DNA from: VBDM01 sp035280025
GTDB taxonomy: Bacteria; Pseudomonadota; Gammaproteobacteria; Burkholderiales; SG8-39
Direction of reading: 5' to 3'
NCBI GenBank assembly: GCA_035280025.1
Contig: DATEGT010000283.1
Span: forward strand, 1-30,435
DNA length: 30,435 nt
Below the pieces are notes generated by a model that saw only the letters and a list, made by a program, of their open reading frames with translations, was not told where the DNA came from and ran no database searches. The first letter of the stretch is position 1. Each line of letters opens with the position of its first letter. This document shows positions 15,010 to 22,749 of the stretch, piece after piece. A program made the position numbers and the translations under genes.

Positions 15010-15015
15010 ATTCTA
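15010..15015 (-). promoter_or_regulatory. Possible -10 of the chemoreceptor gene
   Basis: TAGAAT on the minus strand would start transcription near 15003 and give a short leader carrying AGGAGG before the proposed CTG start. The -35 region shows no clear match. Confidence 0.25.
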
Positions 15016-15074
15016 GGTAGCTCCCCACACGCTGCGCGGGCGACGGGTTCCCGCGCCGAATACAATCTCACAAA

Positions 15075-15695
15075 ATGCTGACACTCTACTGGGCGCCGGG
15101 CGCCTGCTCCTTCGTCCCGCACGTGGGCCTCGAGGCGGCGAAAGCCGAGTTCGAGCCGAAGATGGTGAAGCTGCACAAGGGCGAGCACCGCACGCCGGCG
15201 TACCTGGCGATGAACCCGAACGGCCAGGTGCCGGTGCTGGTCGTGGACGGCAAGCCGCTCACTCAGATCGTCGCGATCTGCGATTTCCTGGACCGCCAGT
15301 TCCCGGACGCCAGCTTGCTACCGAAAGAAGCCTGGGGAAGGAGCGAGGCGCTTTCGCAGCTCGCCTGGATGAACAGCACGCCGCACACCACCGCGACGCG
15401 CTTTTTCTTTCCGGAGCGCTATGCCGACAGCGACGCCGCCCGCGCCGAGGTGAAGAAGCGCGCGACCGAGGACTTCCGCGGCTATCTCGAGCGCATTCAG
15501 AACACCCTGGACCGGAGGTCTTTCTGGTTCCGCGACGCCTATCTCTTCACCCTGCTGCGCTGGGGCGGCTACGCCGGCATCGATCCGAAGTCGCTGCCCG
15601 CGTACTACGCCTACGCACAGGAGCTCCTTAAGGCGCCGCCGATCGCCGCCGCCGCGGCACGGGAGCGAATCTCGCTCGACACCTACAAAGCCTAG
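15075..15695 (+). CDS. Glutathione S-transferase family protein
   Basis: Cytoplasmic GST-fold protein of 206 residues. The N-terminal thioredoxin-like domain has LYWAPGACSFVPHVGLEAAK (candidate Cys or Ser contact to glutathione as in bacterial beta-class enzymes), MNPNGQVPVLVVDGKPLTQIVAICDFL with the cis-Pro loop and the Ser/Thr-Gln-Ile segment that binds the gamma-glutamyl group (here Thr), and a helical C-terminal domain follows. Substrate is unknown; neighbours suggest a role in handling an electrophilic organic compound. TACAAT (15061-15066) lies eight bases before the ATG and there is no ribosome binding site, so the leader may be only two bases. Confidence 0.88.
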   Translation: MLTLYWAPGACSFVPHVGLEAAKAEFEPKMVKLHKGEHRTPAYLAMNPNGQVPVLVVDGKPLTQIVAICDFLDRQFPDASLLPKEAWGRSEALSQLAWMNSTPHTTATRFFFPERYADSDAARAEVKKRATEDFRGYLERIQNTLDRRSFWFRDAYLFTLLRWGGYAGIDPKSLPAYYAYAQELLKAPPIAAAAARERISLDTYKA

Positions 15696-15701
15696 GCGGT
15701 A

Positions 15702-15721
15702 CTCTCCCCGGCGAGAGGAGG
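15702..15721 (+). promoter_or_regulatory. Small hairpin overlapping the MFS ribosome binding site
   Basis: CTCTC (15702-15706) can pair with GAGAG (15713-15717), loop CCCGGC; the right arm is the first part of the strong ribosome binding site GAGAGGAGG that precedes the ATG at 15729. A five-base stem is weak, so regulation is only a possibility. Confidence 0.2.
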
Positions 15722-15728
15722 ATCACCC

Positions 15729-17039
15729 ATGGCGCACGTCGCAGGCTCGCCCGCCGCGCATCCCTGGTATCGCGGGCTCGACCGCAAGCAGTGGAACACG
15801 CTTTTCGCCTCGAACCTCGGCTGGATGTTCGACGGCTACGAGACCTACGCGCTCATCCTCACGGTGGGCGTCGCGCTGCACCAGCTGCTGCAGCCCGCGC
15901 AGTTCGCGCAGATCCCCGCCTACGCCGGCGGCGTGATCGGGCTGACGCTGCTCGGCTGGGGCATCGGCGGGATGATCGGCGGCATCCTCGCCGACTACAT
16001 CGGCCGCAAGCGCACGATGATGATCTCGATCCTCGCCTACTCCCTCACCACCGGCCTCTCGGCCTTCGCCTGGAACTGGGAGTCGTTCGCGGTGCTGCGG
16101 CTCGTGGTCGGCATCGCCATCGGCTCGGAATGGGCGACCGGCACGTCGATCGTCGCCGAGCTCTGGCCCGACAAGGCGCGCGGCAAGGCGGCCGGCCTCA
16201 TGCAGTGCGGCCTCGGCATCGGCTTCTTCGTCGCCTCGCTGGTCTGGCTGTTCGTGGGCGGACACGGGCCCAACGCCTGGCGCTACATGTACTTCATCGG
16301 CATCCTGCCCGCGCTCTTCACCCTCTGGATGCGCGCCGGCATCCCGGAGTCGCAGAAGTGGCAGCACGCCAACGAGCAGCGCCTCGCCGCGCGGCGCAGC
16401 GGCCATCGCATGCGCTTCACCCTGGTCGAGCTGTTCTCGATTCCGGAAGTGCGCCGGCGCACCGTGTTCGCCTTCCTGCTCTCGCTCACCACGACGCTCA
16501 CCTGGTGGGGCATCTCGGCGTGGCTGCCGCCCTACGTCGCCTCGGTGGCGGCGAAAGCCGGGCTCTCCGGGCCGCAGTGGGCGAGCTATGCCGGCATGGC
16601 CTACAACATCGGCGCGATCGCCGGGTACATCAGCCTTGGCTTCTTCGCCGACCGTTGGGGCCGCAAGCCGGTCGCGCTCGGCTTCGTCGCGCTCGCCTGG
16701 CTCACCACCCCGGTCGTGTTCCTGTGGACGCACGACCTCAACCTGCTGCTCGTCGCGTCGCTGGTGAACGGCTTCTTCAGCCTCGGGCTCTACTCGTGGA
16801 TGCCGGTCTGGCTGCCCGAGCTCTTCCCGACCCGCATCCGCGCGACCGGCGTCGCGTTCGTCTTTAACTCGCCGCGCTTCATCGCCTGGATCGGGCCGCT
16901 CGTCGCCGGCTGGCTGGTCGCCAACATGGGCGGCTTCAGCAACGCCGCCATGTCGATGGCGATGATCTACCTGCTCGGCCTGTTCAGCGCGCCGTTCCTC
17001 CCCGAGACGCGCGGCAAGCCGCTGCCCGAGGACGTCTAG
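15729..17039 (+). CDS. MFS transporter, metabolite:proton symporter type (aromatic or organic acid)
   Basis: Inner-membrane permease of 436 residues with about 12 hydrophobic segments. It carries the MFS motif A twice, after helix 2 (GGILADYIGRKR) and after helix 8 (GFFADRWGRKP), and the FDGYETYALIL segment in helix 1 found in the aromatic-acid and sialate/lactate proton symporter groups. ELWPDKARGKAAGLMQ and ELFPTRIRATG are the paired conserved motifs of this superfamily branch. It begins after GAGGAGG with good spacing and follows the GST gene by 33 bases, so both are probably one transcript. It ends three bases from the convergent nitroreductase. The substrate is inferred only from family and context. 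Confidence 0.88.
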   Translation: MAHVAGSPAAHPWYRGLDRKQWNTLFASNLGWMFDGYETYALILTVGVALHQLLQPAQFAQIPAYAGGVIGLTLLGWGIGGMIGGILADYIGRKRTMMISILAYSLTTGLSAFAWNWESFAVLRLVVGIAIGSEWATGTSIVAELWPDKARGKAAGLMQCGLGIGFFVASLVWLFVGGHGPNAWRYMYFIGILPALFTLWMRAGIPESQKWQHANEQRLAARRSGHRMRFTLVELFSIPEVRRRTVFAFLLSLTTTLTWWGISAWLPPYVASVAAKAGLSGPQWASYAGMAYNIGAIAGYISLGFFADRWGRKPVALGFVALAWLTTPVVFLWTHDLNLLLVASLVNGFFSLGLYSWMPVWLPELFPTRIRATGVAFVFNSPRFIAWIGPLVAGWLVANMGGFSNAAMSMAMIYLLGLFSAPFLPETRGKPLPEDV

Positions 17040-17042
17040 CGC

Positions 17043-17711
17043 TCAGGTCTCGCGCCAGACGGCCACCTCGTCGAGCCCCGCCCGGCGGGTGCGGAAGGCG
17101 TTCGCCGGATGGCGCGCGTCCTCGTAGCCGAAGGAGATGCCGCAGACGATGCGCCGCTCCTCGCCGATGGCGAAGAACCGGCGCAGCGCCGCCGGCCGGC
17201 TCGCCAGCGCCGCCTGCGCGATGGAGGCGACGCCGAGGCTTCTCGCGGCGAGCATGAAGTTGTTGACCCAGGCGCCGCAATCGAGCACGCCGTAGATGCC
17301 GAGCGCCTCGTCGGTGCTGACGATCGCCGCGTGCGGCGCGCCGAAGAGACGGAAGTTTTCCAGCGCCTGGCGCGCCGAGCCATCACGGTCGCCGCGCCGG
17401 ATGCCGACGCTCTCGTAGAGCTGCCATCCGCACTCGCGCCGGCGCTCCAGATAGACGCCGCGATACTCCCGGGGAAAGGGATAGTCGGGCGCGGCGGGCC
17501 CGGATTCGGCGGCCTCGACCAGCGCGGCGCGCAGGCGCTCGGTGGCGGCGCCGCTCGCGATGTGCACCTGCCACGGCTGCGCATTGCACCACGACGGCGT
17601 GCGCTGCGCGATCTCCAGGATGCGCTCGATCATGGCGCGCTCCACCGGCCGGGGCAGGAAAGCGCGGCAGCTGTAGCGATCGGCGAGGAGCTGCTCGAAG
17701 GCGCCCGGCAC
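17043..17711 (-). CDS. Nitroreductase family FMN protein
   Basis: Cytoplasmic NAD(P)H-dependent flavin enzyme of 222 residues. FMN-binding landmarks are RYSCRAF (about 12-18), TPSWCNAQPWQVHIA (about 38-52), GAWVNNFMLAARSLGV and CGISFGYED near the end. Such proteins reduce nitro groups, quinones or enones, or act as dehalogenases; which applies here cannot be told. The start is GTG at 17711, five bases after the VOC gene stop, so it is the last gene of the TRAP operon. The linkage to a transporter and a VOC enzyme suggests a catabolic role. Confidence 0.9.
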   Translation of the reverse strand: MPGAFEQLLADRYSCRAFLPRPVERAMIERILEIAQRTPSWCNAQPWQVHIASGAATERLRAALVEAAESGPAAPDYPFPREYRGVYLERRRECGWQLYESVGIRRGDRDGSARQALENFRLFGAPHAAIVSTDEALGIYGVLDCGAWVNNFMLAARSLGVASIAQAALASRPAALRRFFAIGEERRIVCGISFGYEDARHPANAFRTRRAGLDEVAVWRET

Positions 17712-17716
17712 GGCGG

Positions 17717-18163
17717 CTAGTTCTCGGGCACGTACTCCACCACGCCGCCGATCGAGGAGAGATCTTCGTCGCGGCCGCGCAGCTCCACCACGTTCAGGTC
17801 CGGGTCGCGCACGAACACCGAGACGTGGCCGTCGCGGCCGAAGGACACCGGGCCTTGCGTAATGCGCACGCCCGCGGCGCGAAGAGCCTGGATAGTGTCC
17901 TTGACCGACGAGACGCGAAGCGCGACATGGGTGTAGCCCGGGTACTTCTCGCCGACATCCATCAGGATGTTCTTGCCGCCGGCATCGGCGTTCGCGTTGT
18001 AGACGAGGTTCAGCTCCACGCCGTGCTCGTTGCGCACGATCGCCACCGCGTCGTTGGCCGCTTTCGCATGCAAGGTGAAACCAAACAGCCCATAGAAGCG
18101 CATCGCGCGCTCCAGGTCGCGGACCCGGACGCCGATGTGGTCGACGCGCGCGATCTCGATCAT
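17717..18163 (-). CDS. VOC-family metalloenzyme (glyoxalase/dioxygenase fold)
   Basis: Single VOC-domain protein of 148 residues in two beta-alpha-beta-beta-beta modules. The four metal ligands expected of glyoxalase I-type proteins are all visible: H9 (VDHIGV), E50 (VELNLVY), H79 (YTHVAL) and E127 (NVVELRG). It could be a lactoylglutathione lyase-like or isomerase-type enzyme; no extradiol dioxygenase signature is obvious. The ATG overlaps the TRAP large permease stop as ATGA, so it is translated with the transporter and may act on the imported compound. Confidence 0.88.
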   Translation of the reverse strand: MIEIARVDHIGVRVRDLERAMRFYGLFGFTLHAKAANDAVAIVRNEHGVELNLVYNANADAGGKNILMDVGEKYPGYTHVALRVSSVKDTIQALRAAGVRITQGPVSFGRDGHVSVFVRDPDLNVVELRGRDEDLSSIGGVVEYVPEN

Positions 18164-19446
18164 TTCGTGAACGCCGACTGCACTAGCACGCTCGGCAGCC
18201 AGGTGGCGAGCGCGGGGAAGAACGTCACGGCGAGCAGCACCAGGGCGTCGGTGCAGAAGAAGGGAATCGAGCCCTTGACGACCTCCGACACCGGGATCTT
18301 CGACACGCCGCTCACCGCGAAGAGGTTGAGCCCCACCGGCGGCGTGACCAGGCTCATCTCCACGGTCAGCGTCATGACGATGCCGAGGTAGATGAGGTTG
18401 ATGTGCATCGACTCGGCGACCGGATAGACGACCGGGATGGTGAGGAGAATCATCGCCACGCCGTCGACGAAGCAGCCGAGCACCATCTCGAGCGCGATGA
18501 AGGCGAAGATGAAGCCGAGGGCCGAAAGGCCCCACGAGCTCACCGTGTGCGTGATGGTCTGCGGCCAGTAGAGGTTGGCGGCGAGGAACTGGAACACGCC
18601 GACGCAGCCGACCAGGAACAGGATCACCGCCGTCAGGTTGAGGGAGCGGTTGAGCACCGGCATCAGGTCGCGCAGGAATGCCGCGCGGCGCGTGATCAGC
18701 CCGTACACGAGCGCATAGCCGCAGGCCACCGCCGCGGCCTCGGTCGGCGTGAACACGCCGCCGTACAGGCCGCCGAGGATGACCACCGGCATGCCGAATG
18801 CCGGCAGCGCCGCGACCGTCGCCGGCCAGAGCTTCGCCGCGTCGAACGTGCCGCGCGCGAGCTTGTATCGCCAGGCGAGCCAGACGATCGCCACGACGTT
18901 GGCGAGGGCGAGCAGCAGCCCGGGGATCACCCCGGCGAAGAAGAGATCGACCACCGAGGTCTCGGTGACGATGCCGTAGAGGATGAGCGGGATGCTGGGC
19001 GGAATCAGGATGGCGATGCCGCCGCTCGTCGCGACCAGGCCCGCCGCGATCCAGGGCGGATAGCCGCGCTTCAGCATCTCCGGAATGGCGATCACGCTCA
19101 TCGCCGCCGCCATGGCGACGCTCGAGCCGGAGATCGCCGCGAACAGCACGCAGGCGAGGATCGTGGCGATGCCGAAGCCGCCCGGCAGCCAGCCGACCAG
19201 CGCGTCGGCGAAGCGGAACAGCAGGCTGACCAAGCCGGTCCGCTCCATGAGGAATCCCGCGAAGATGAAGAGCGGGATCGCCATCAGGCTGTACTTGGAG
19301 ATGAAGTTGAAGAACGCGCGGAACACCACCGTCGGCTCGAGCAGCGGGTCGAACAGCATGTAGGCGAGCGCGCTGCCCGAGAGCGCGATGCCGATCGGCA
19401 CGCTGAGCAGCAGCAGGACGATGGCGAGGATGCCGACGAACGCCAT
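18160..19446 (-). CDS. TRAP transporter large permease subunit (DctM type)
   Basis: Inner-membrane channel subunit of a sodium-driven TRAP transporter, 428 residues with about 12 transmembrane segments. Family signatures seen include SVPIGIALSGSALAYML, SLMAIPLFIFAGFLMERTG, FAAISGSSVAMAAAMSVIAIPEM, ILIPPSIPLILYGI, GGVFTPTEAAAVACGYAL and VTPPVGLNLFAVSGV. Its ATG directly follows the small permease stop (TGAATG) and its end overlaps the VOC gene. It works with the two genes upstream. Confidence 0.95.
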   Translation of the reverse strand: MAFVGILAIVLLLLSVPIGIALSGSALAYMLFDPLLEPTVVFRAFFNFISKYSLMAIPLFIFAGFLMERTGLVSLLFRFADALVGWLPGGFGIATILACVLFAAISGSSVAMAAAMSVIAIPEMLKRGYPPWIAAGLVATSGGIAILIPPSIPLILYGIVTETSVVDLFFAGVIPGLLLALANVVAIVWLAWRYKLARGTFDAAKLWPATVAALPAFGMPVVILGGLYGGVFTPTEAAAVACGYALVYGLITRRAAFLRDLMPVLNRSLNLTAVILFLVGCVGVFQFLAANLYWPQTITHTVSSWGLSALGFIFAFIALEMVLGCFVDGVAMILLTIPVVYPVAESMHINLIYLGIVMTLTVEMSLVTPPVGLNLFAVSGVSKIPVSEVVKGSIPFFCTDALVLLAVTFFPALATWLPSVLVQSAFTK

Positions 19447-19998
19447 TCAGTCCACCCGATCGTCGAGCGTGGCGTCCTCCACGAGCACGTTCCGGCCGCG
19501 CAGCTTCTGGATGCCGCGCCAGGACTGGAAGAAGAGCGAGATCACCATGAACGCGAAGCTCGCCAGCAGCACCCAGAGGAACGGCGTGAGCGGCAGCTCC
19601 AGGCTCTCGGTGCGCGGCGCATATTGCTGGCTCTCCACCACCTCGTCCCAGCCCCACCAGACGACGGCGAGCATGAAAAGCAGGGCGAAGATCGTCGCCG
19701 CGACCTCGATGTAGTCCATCACCCGCCGGGTGCGCGGCCCGACCGTGCGCAGCGCATGCAGCAGGATATCCACGCTGAGGTGCGAGCCGCGGCGCTGCGC
19801 GATGCCGAAATAGAGGAACACCGCGGACAGGATGAAGTACGTGACCGCGTCCTGCTGCCAGTGGAACGAGACGCCGAGCAGGTAGCGGCGGAACACCTCG
19901 AGCAGCGCGAGCAGCGTGCAGCCGAGCATGATCACGGCGGCGACGGGCGCCAGGATTCTCTCCTGGAACGCCCGCCACAGCGCGTACGCTTTCTCCAC
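19447..19998 (-). CDS. TRAP transporter small permease subunit (DctQ type)
   Basis: Four-helix inner-membrane subunit of the TRAP transporter, 183 residues. Visible are the N-terminal amphipathic helix, VFRRYLLGVSFHWQQDAVTYF (the conserved R-Y-x5-W-x-E/Q-type segment of DctQ proteins), GIAQRRGSHLSVDIL, and later helices with WWGWDEV. The start is GTG at 19998 with a G-rich ribosome-binding-like run touching it, so spacing is poor; no other start fits. A tandem repeat separates it from the receptor gene. Charged C-terminal tail. Confidence 0.9.
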   Translation of the reverse strand: MEKAYALWRAFQERILAPVAAVIMLGCTLLALLEVFRRYLLGVSFHWQQDAVTYFILSAVFLYFGIAQRRGSHLSVDILLHALRTVGPRTRRVMDYIEVAATIFALLFMLAVVWWGWDEVVESQQYAPRTESLELPLTPFLWVLLASFAFMVISLFFQSWRGIQKLRGRNVLVEDATLDDRVD

Positions 19999-20014
19999 CC
20001 TCCCCCCGTCCCGG

Positions 20015-20068
20015 CCTGTTGCGTGCTTCTTGCCTGTTGCGTGCTTCTTGCCTGTTGCGCGCTTCTTA
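20015..20068. repeat. 18-base tandem repeat, three copies
   Basis: Three head-to-tail copies at 20015-20032, 20033-20050 and 20051-20068. The first two are identical (cctgttgcgtgcttcttg on plus) and the third differs at two positions. One difference turns the minus-strand codon CAA into TAA, which is the stop codon of the receptor gene. The unit is six codons long and in phase with that gene. Confidence 0.85.
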
Positions 20069-21190
20069 TTTGATGACGATGATCGACTGGTACTTCGAGC
20101 AGTCGGTCTTCTCGACCGGCGACGATCCGGCCGGGTACTCCTTGTTCAGCGCGCGCGCCTCCTTGGCGAACTGGTCGACCATGCCCTTGGCGTCGGCCGG
20201 CATCTTCGACTTGACGAACTGCTGCGAGGCGTCGCCGACCGCCTCGACCAGCAGGTCGACCTCCTGCGGCGTCATCCAGTACACGCCGGGCTTCGACGGA
20301 TCCTTGGTGCCGTACTTCTCGTAGGTCATGCGATCGACGCACCAGTTGAGCTCCTTCTCGCGCGCGATCGTCTGGTGCACCAGCTTCTCGAGGACCGCCT
20401 GCGTCGGCTTGGGCAGCCGGTTCCACCAGCGCTCGCTTGCCGCGACCATGTAGTAGTCACCGGTGAACGCGCCGGCGCCGCCGGTCGTGTAGTAGGGCGC
20501 CTGCTCGCGCACCGCGAGCCAGCCGCCGATGCTGGTCATCAGGCCGTCGATCACCCCTGACTGCAGCGCATTGGGCACCTCGCCGAAGGCCATGACCACC
20601 GGCGACGCCTTCCACGAGGAGAGCGACGCGTTCTCGACCGGGCCCATGCTGCGCACCTTGCGCCCGGTGAAGTCCTCCGGCTTGAGATAGCGCTTCTGCC
20701 CGCCGACGCCCATGCCGAAGCTCATGTGCGCGGCGCCGAACACCTTGATGTGCTGGTTCTTCGCCAGGCGCTCGACCAGCTCCTGATACGTCTTGGTCTG
20801 CTCGAGGTGATCGACGGCGCCGACCGTGGTGAGGTTGCCCGGCCCGACCAGCGCCATCATGCGCGGCTCGACCGGAGCGGCCTTGCCCATCTGCATCCAG
20901 CTCATCTCGAGGTTGCCCTGGCGCATCGCCTCGAACGCTTCCGGGATCGTGTAGAGCGAGCCCGCGTAGTAGATGCGCGCCTGGCTGCCGGGGATGGCCT
21001 TCGGCAGCTCTTCGGCGAAATACTGCAAGGCAAGTGCCGCGGGATGCGGCGGCGGCGAGAAGTCGGCGGCGAAGCGCAGCACGACCGGCTTCAGCTTCTC
21101 CTGCGCTGCGACGGGCCCGGAAAGCGCGGCGGCGGCGAGCGCACAGGCGACGGCGGTGAAGAAAACGCGGTGATTACGGTACGACGCCAT
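20066..21190 (-). CDS. TRAP transporter solute-binding protein (DctP family)
   Basis: Periplasmic receptor of the TRAP transporter, 374 residues with a signal peptide ending VAAQ at about 30. The mature protein starts VVLRFAADFSPPPHPAALAL and contains family segments FTGRKVRSMGPVENASLSSW (with the conserved Arg that pairs with a substrate carboxylate), ALQSGVIDGLMTSIGGWLA, and Tyr-rich binding-site strands. The ATG at 21190 follows AGGAGGAG by three to four bases. First gene of a five-gene unit (receptor, small and large permease, VOC, nitroreductase). The ligand is probably a carboxylate, by family. Confidence 0.93.
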   Translation of the reverse strand: MASYRNHRVFFTAVACALAAAALSGPVAAQEKLKPVVLRFAADFSPPPHPAALALQYFAEELPKAIPGSQARIYYAGSLYTIPEAFEAMRQGNLEMSWMQMGKAAPVEPRMMALVGPGNLTTVGAVDHLEQTKTYQELVERLAKNQHIKVFGAAHMSFGMGVGGQKRYLKPEDFTGRKVRSMGPVENASLSSWKASPVVMAFGEVPNALQSGVIDGLMTSIGGWLAVREQAPYYTTGGAGAFTGDYYMVAASERWWNRLPKPTQAVLEKLVHQTIAREKELNWCVDRMTYEKYGTKDPSKPGVYWMTPQEVDLLVEAVGDASQQFVKSKMPADAKGMVDQFAKEARALNKEYPAGSSPVEKTDCSKYQSIIVIK

Positions 21191-21224
21191 AAACTCCTCC
21201 TCAGGCTTTATGGACGGACCGGCG

Positions 21225-21253
21225 ACCGTATCCCGGCGACGCCGCAGCGTCAA
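21225..21253 (-). promoter_or_regulatory. Probable promoter of the TRAP operon
   Basis: On the minus strand TTGACG (21253-21248) is followed after 17 bases by TACGGT (21230-21225). Transcription would start near 21218, about 28 bases before the receptor ATG. The -35 lies next to TATGAT (21255-21260), a possible -10 of the divergent deacetylase gene, so the two promoters would overlap. Confidence 0.5.
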
Positions 21254-21269
21254 GTATGATTGAGCTACT

Positions 21270-21917
21270 CTGCAGGTCACCCTAACGTTCGACAACGGCC
21301 CCGAGCCGGCCGTCACCGACCGGGTCCTCGACATCCTCGAGGCGACCGGCGTAAGAGCGACGTTCTTCGTCCTCGGCTCCAAGCTCGTCGAGCCGAAGCG
21401 GCGCGCGCTCGCGAAGCGCGCGCACGCCGAGGGCCACTGGATCGGCAACCACACCTGGTCGCACGCCGAGCCGCTCGGACGGATCGCCGACGCCTCGCGG
21501 GTCATCTCCGAGATCGTCGAGACGCAGGCGCTGATCGCCGAGCTCGCGCACCCGGACCGCCTCTTCCGCCCCTTCGGCGGCGGCGGCGCCATCGGGCCGC
21601 ACCTGCTCAGCCCGGCGGCGCTCGACGTGCTGAAGAGGGAAAAAATGACCTGCGTGCTGTGGAACGCGATTCCGCGGGACTGGGCGGATCCGCGCGGCTG
21701 GGCCGAAGTCGCCCTGGCGCAGTGCCTGGCGCAGCCCTGGACGCTGCTCGTGCTGCACGACCTGCCGACCGGGGCGATGGGGCGCCTGCGAATCTTCATC
21801 GATCGCGTGCTCGACCACGGCGGCACGTTCCGCCAGGACTTCCCGCCGGAGTGCGTGCCACTGCGCCGCGGCGAGGTCGTTGCGCCGCTCGAGCCGTATT
21901 TGAGCGAAGCGCCGTAG
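21270..21917 (+). CDS. Polysaccharide deacetylase family protein, non-standard start
   Basis: NodB-homology protein of about 215 residues. Motifs in order: TFDNGPEP (the usual TFDDGP with the second, metal-binding Asp replaced by Asn9), NHTWSH with H61 and H65, FRPFGGGG, PRDWADP and LVLHDLP. It is short, with no signal peptide, so it is probably cytoplasmic and resembles the allantoinase/PuuE-like side of the family rather than secreted chitin deacetylases. The reading frame follows a TGA at 21261-21263 and holds no ATG, GTG or TTG before 21627, long after motif 1. CTG at 21270 is therefore taken as start. An ATG at 21256 is one base out of frame, so a one-base deletion near the start is the alternative. 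Confidence 0.72.
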   Translation: MQVTLTFDNGPEPAVTDRVLDILEATGVRATFFVLGSKLVEPKRRALAKRAHAEGHWIGNHTWSHAEPLGRIADASRVISEIVETQALIAELAHPDRLFRPFGGGGAIGPHLLSPAALDVLKREKMTCVLWNAIPRDWADPRGWAEVALAQCLAQPWTLLVLHDLPTGAMGRLRIFIDRVLDHGGTFRQDFPPECVPLRRGEVVAPLEPYLSEAP

Positions 21918-21931
21918 CGGTCAGCGCGATC

Positions 21932-22732
21932 GTGGCCGAGCCCGCCAAAAGATTCCAGAATCGAGTGGCCATCGTCACCGGCGCCGGCTCGGTCGGTCCC
22001 GGCTGGGGCAACGGCCGCGCCACCGCGGTGCGCTTCGCGGAGGAAGGCGCCAAGGTCTTCGCCGTCGACAGGGACGAGGCGAGCCTCAAGGAGACCGTGG
22101 CCCGCGCCGGCGGCACAATGAGGACGCATCTGTGCGACGTCACCGACGGCGCTGCCGTGGCGAAGATGGTCGAGAAGTGCCTCGCCCGGTTCGGCCGCGT
22201 CGACATCCTCGTCAACAACGTCGGCGGCTCGGCGGCGGGCGGGCCGGTCGAGATGAGCGAGGAAGTGTGGGACGCGCAGGTCGACCACAACCTGAAGAGC
22301 GTGTTCCTCGCCTGCAAGCACGTCCTGCCGGTGATGGAGCGGCAGGGCTCGGGCGCGATCGTCAACATCGCCTCGAGCTCGGGCATCCGCTGGACCGGCG
22401 CGGCGCAGGTCGCCTACGCCGCGACCAAGGCGGGCGTGATCCAGCTCTCCAGGGTCGTCGCGGTGCAATACGCCCCGAAGGGCATCCGCGTGAACTGCGT
22501 AGTGCCGGGTCAGCTGCACACGCCGATGGTCGAGGCGCGGCTCGCCGGGCAGCGCGCCGGCGGCGACGTGGAGGCGCTGCTAAAGTCCCGCCTGAAGCGC
22601 ATTCCCCTCGGCTTCGCCGGCGACGGCCGCGACACCGCCAACGCCGTGCTGTTCCTCGCTTCCGACGAGGCGCGCTTCATCACCGGCGCGGAGATCGTCG
22701 TGGACGGAGGAATGACAGTACGCTGCGACTGA
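21932..22732 (+). CDS. SDR-family oxidoreductase
   Basis: Classical short-chain dehydrogenase/reductase of 266 residues. It has a nucleotide-binding TGAG at 16-19 with an unusually extended glycine loop (VGPGWGNGRA), Asp46 at the end of the second strand (NAD preference), NNVGG at 95-99, the catalytic Ser in IASSSG (148-150), Tyr162 and Lys166 (YAATK), and the C-terminal TGAEIVVDGGMTV. The GTG start at 21932 is 14 bases after the deacetylase stop; the same frame runs upstream without family sequence. It sits in a deacetylase-SDR-Bug receptor unit, so it probably oxidises an alcohol in the same catabolic route. Confidence 0.9.
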   Translation: MAEPAKRFQNRVAIVTGAGSVGPGWGNGRATAVRFAEEGAKVFAVDRDEASLKETVARAGGTMRTHLCDVTDGAAVAKMVEKCLARFGRVDILVNNVGGSAAGGPVEMSEEVWDAQVDHNLKSVFLACKHVLPVMERQGSGAIVNIASSSGIRWTGAAQVAYAATKAGVIQLSRVVAVQYAPKGIRVNCVVPGQLHTPMVEARLAGQRAGGDVEALLKSRLKRIPLGFAGDGRDTANAVLFLASDEARFITGAEIVVDGGMTVRCD

Positions 22733-22749
22733 TCAACCTGGGAGAAATG

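Noticed and set aside
20015..20068. CRISPR-like repeat
   Set aside because: Copies are directly head to tail without spacers, and there are no cas genes.
18403..20073. Plus-strand open frame of 556 codons opposite the TRAP permease genes
   Set aside because: Composition is extreme in Arg, His, Glu and Asp with no domain; the minus-strand genes have clear transmembrane and family motifs.
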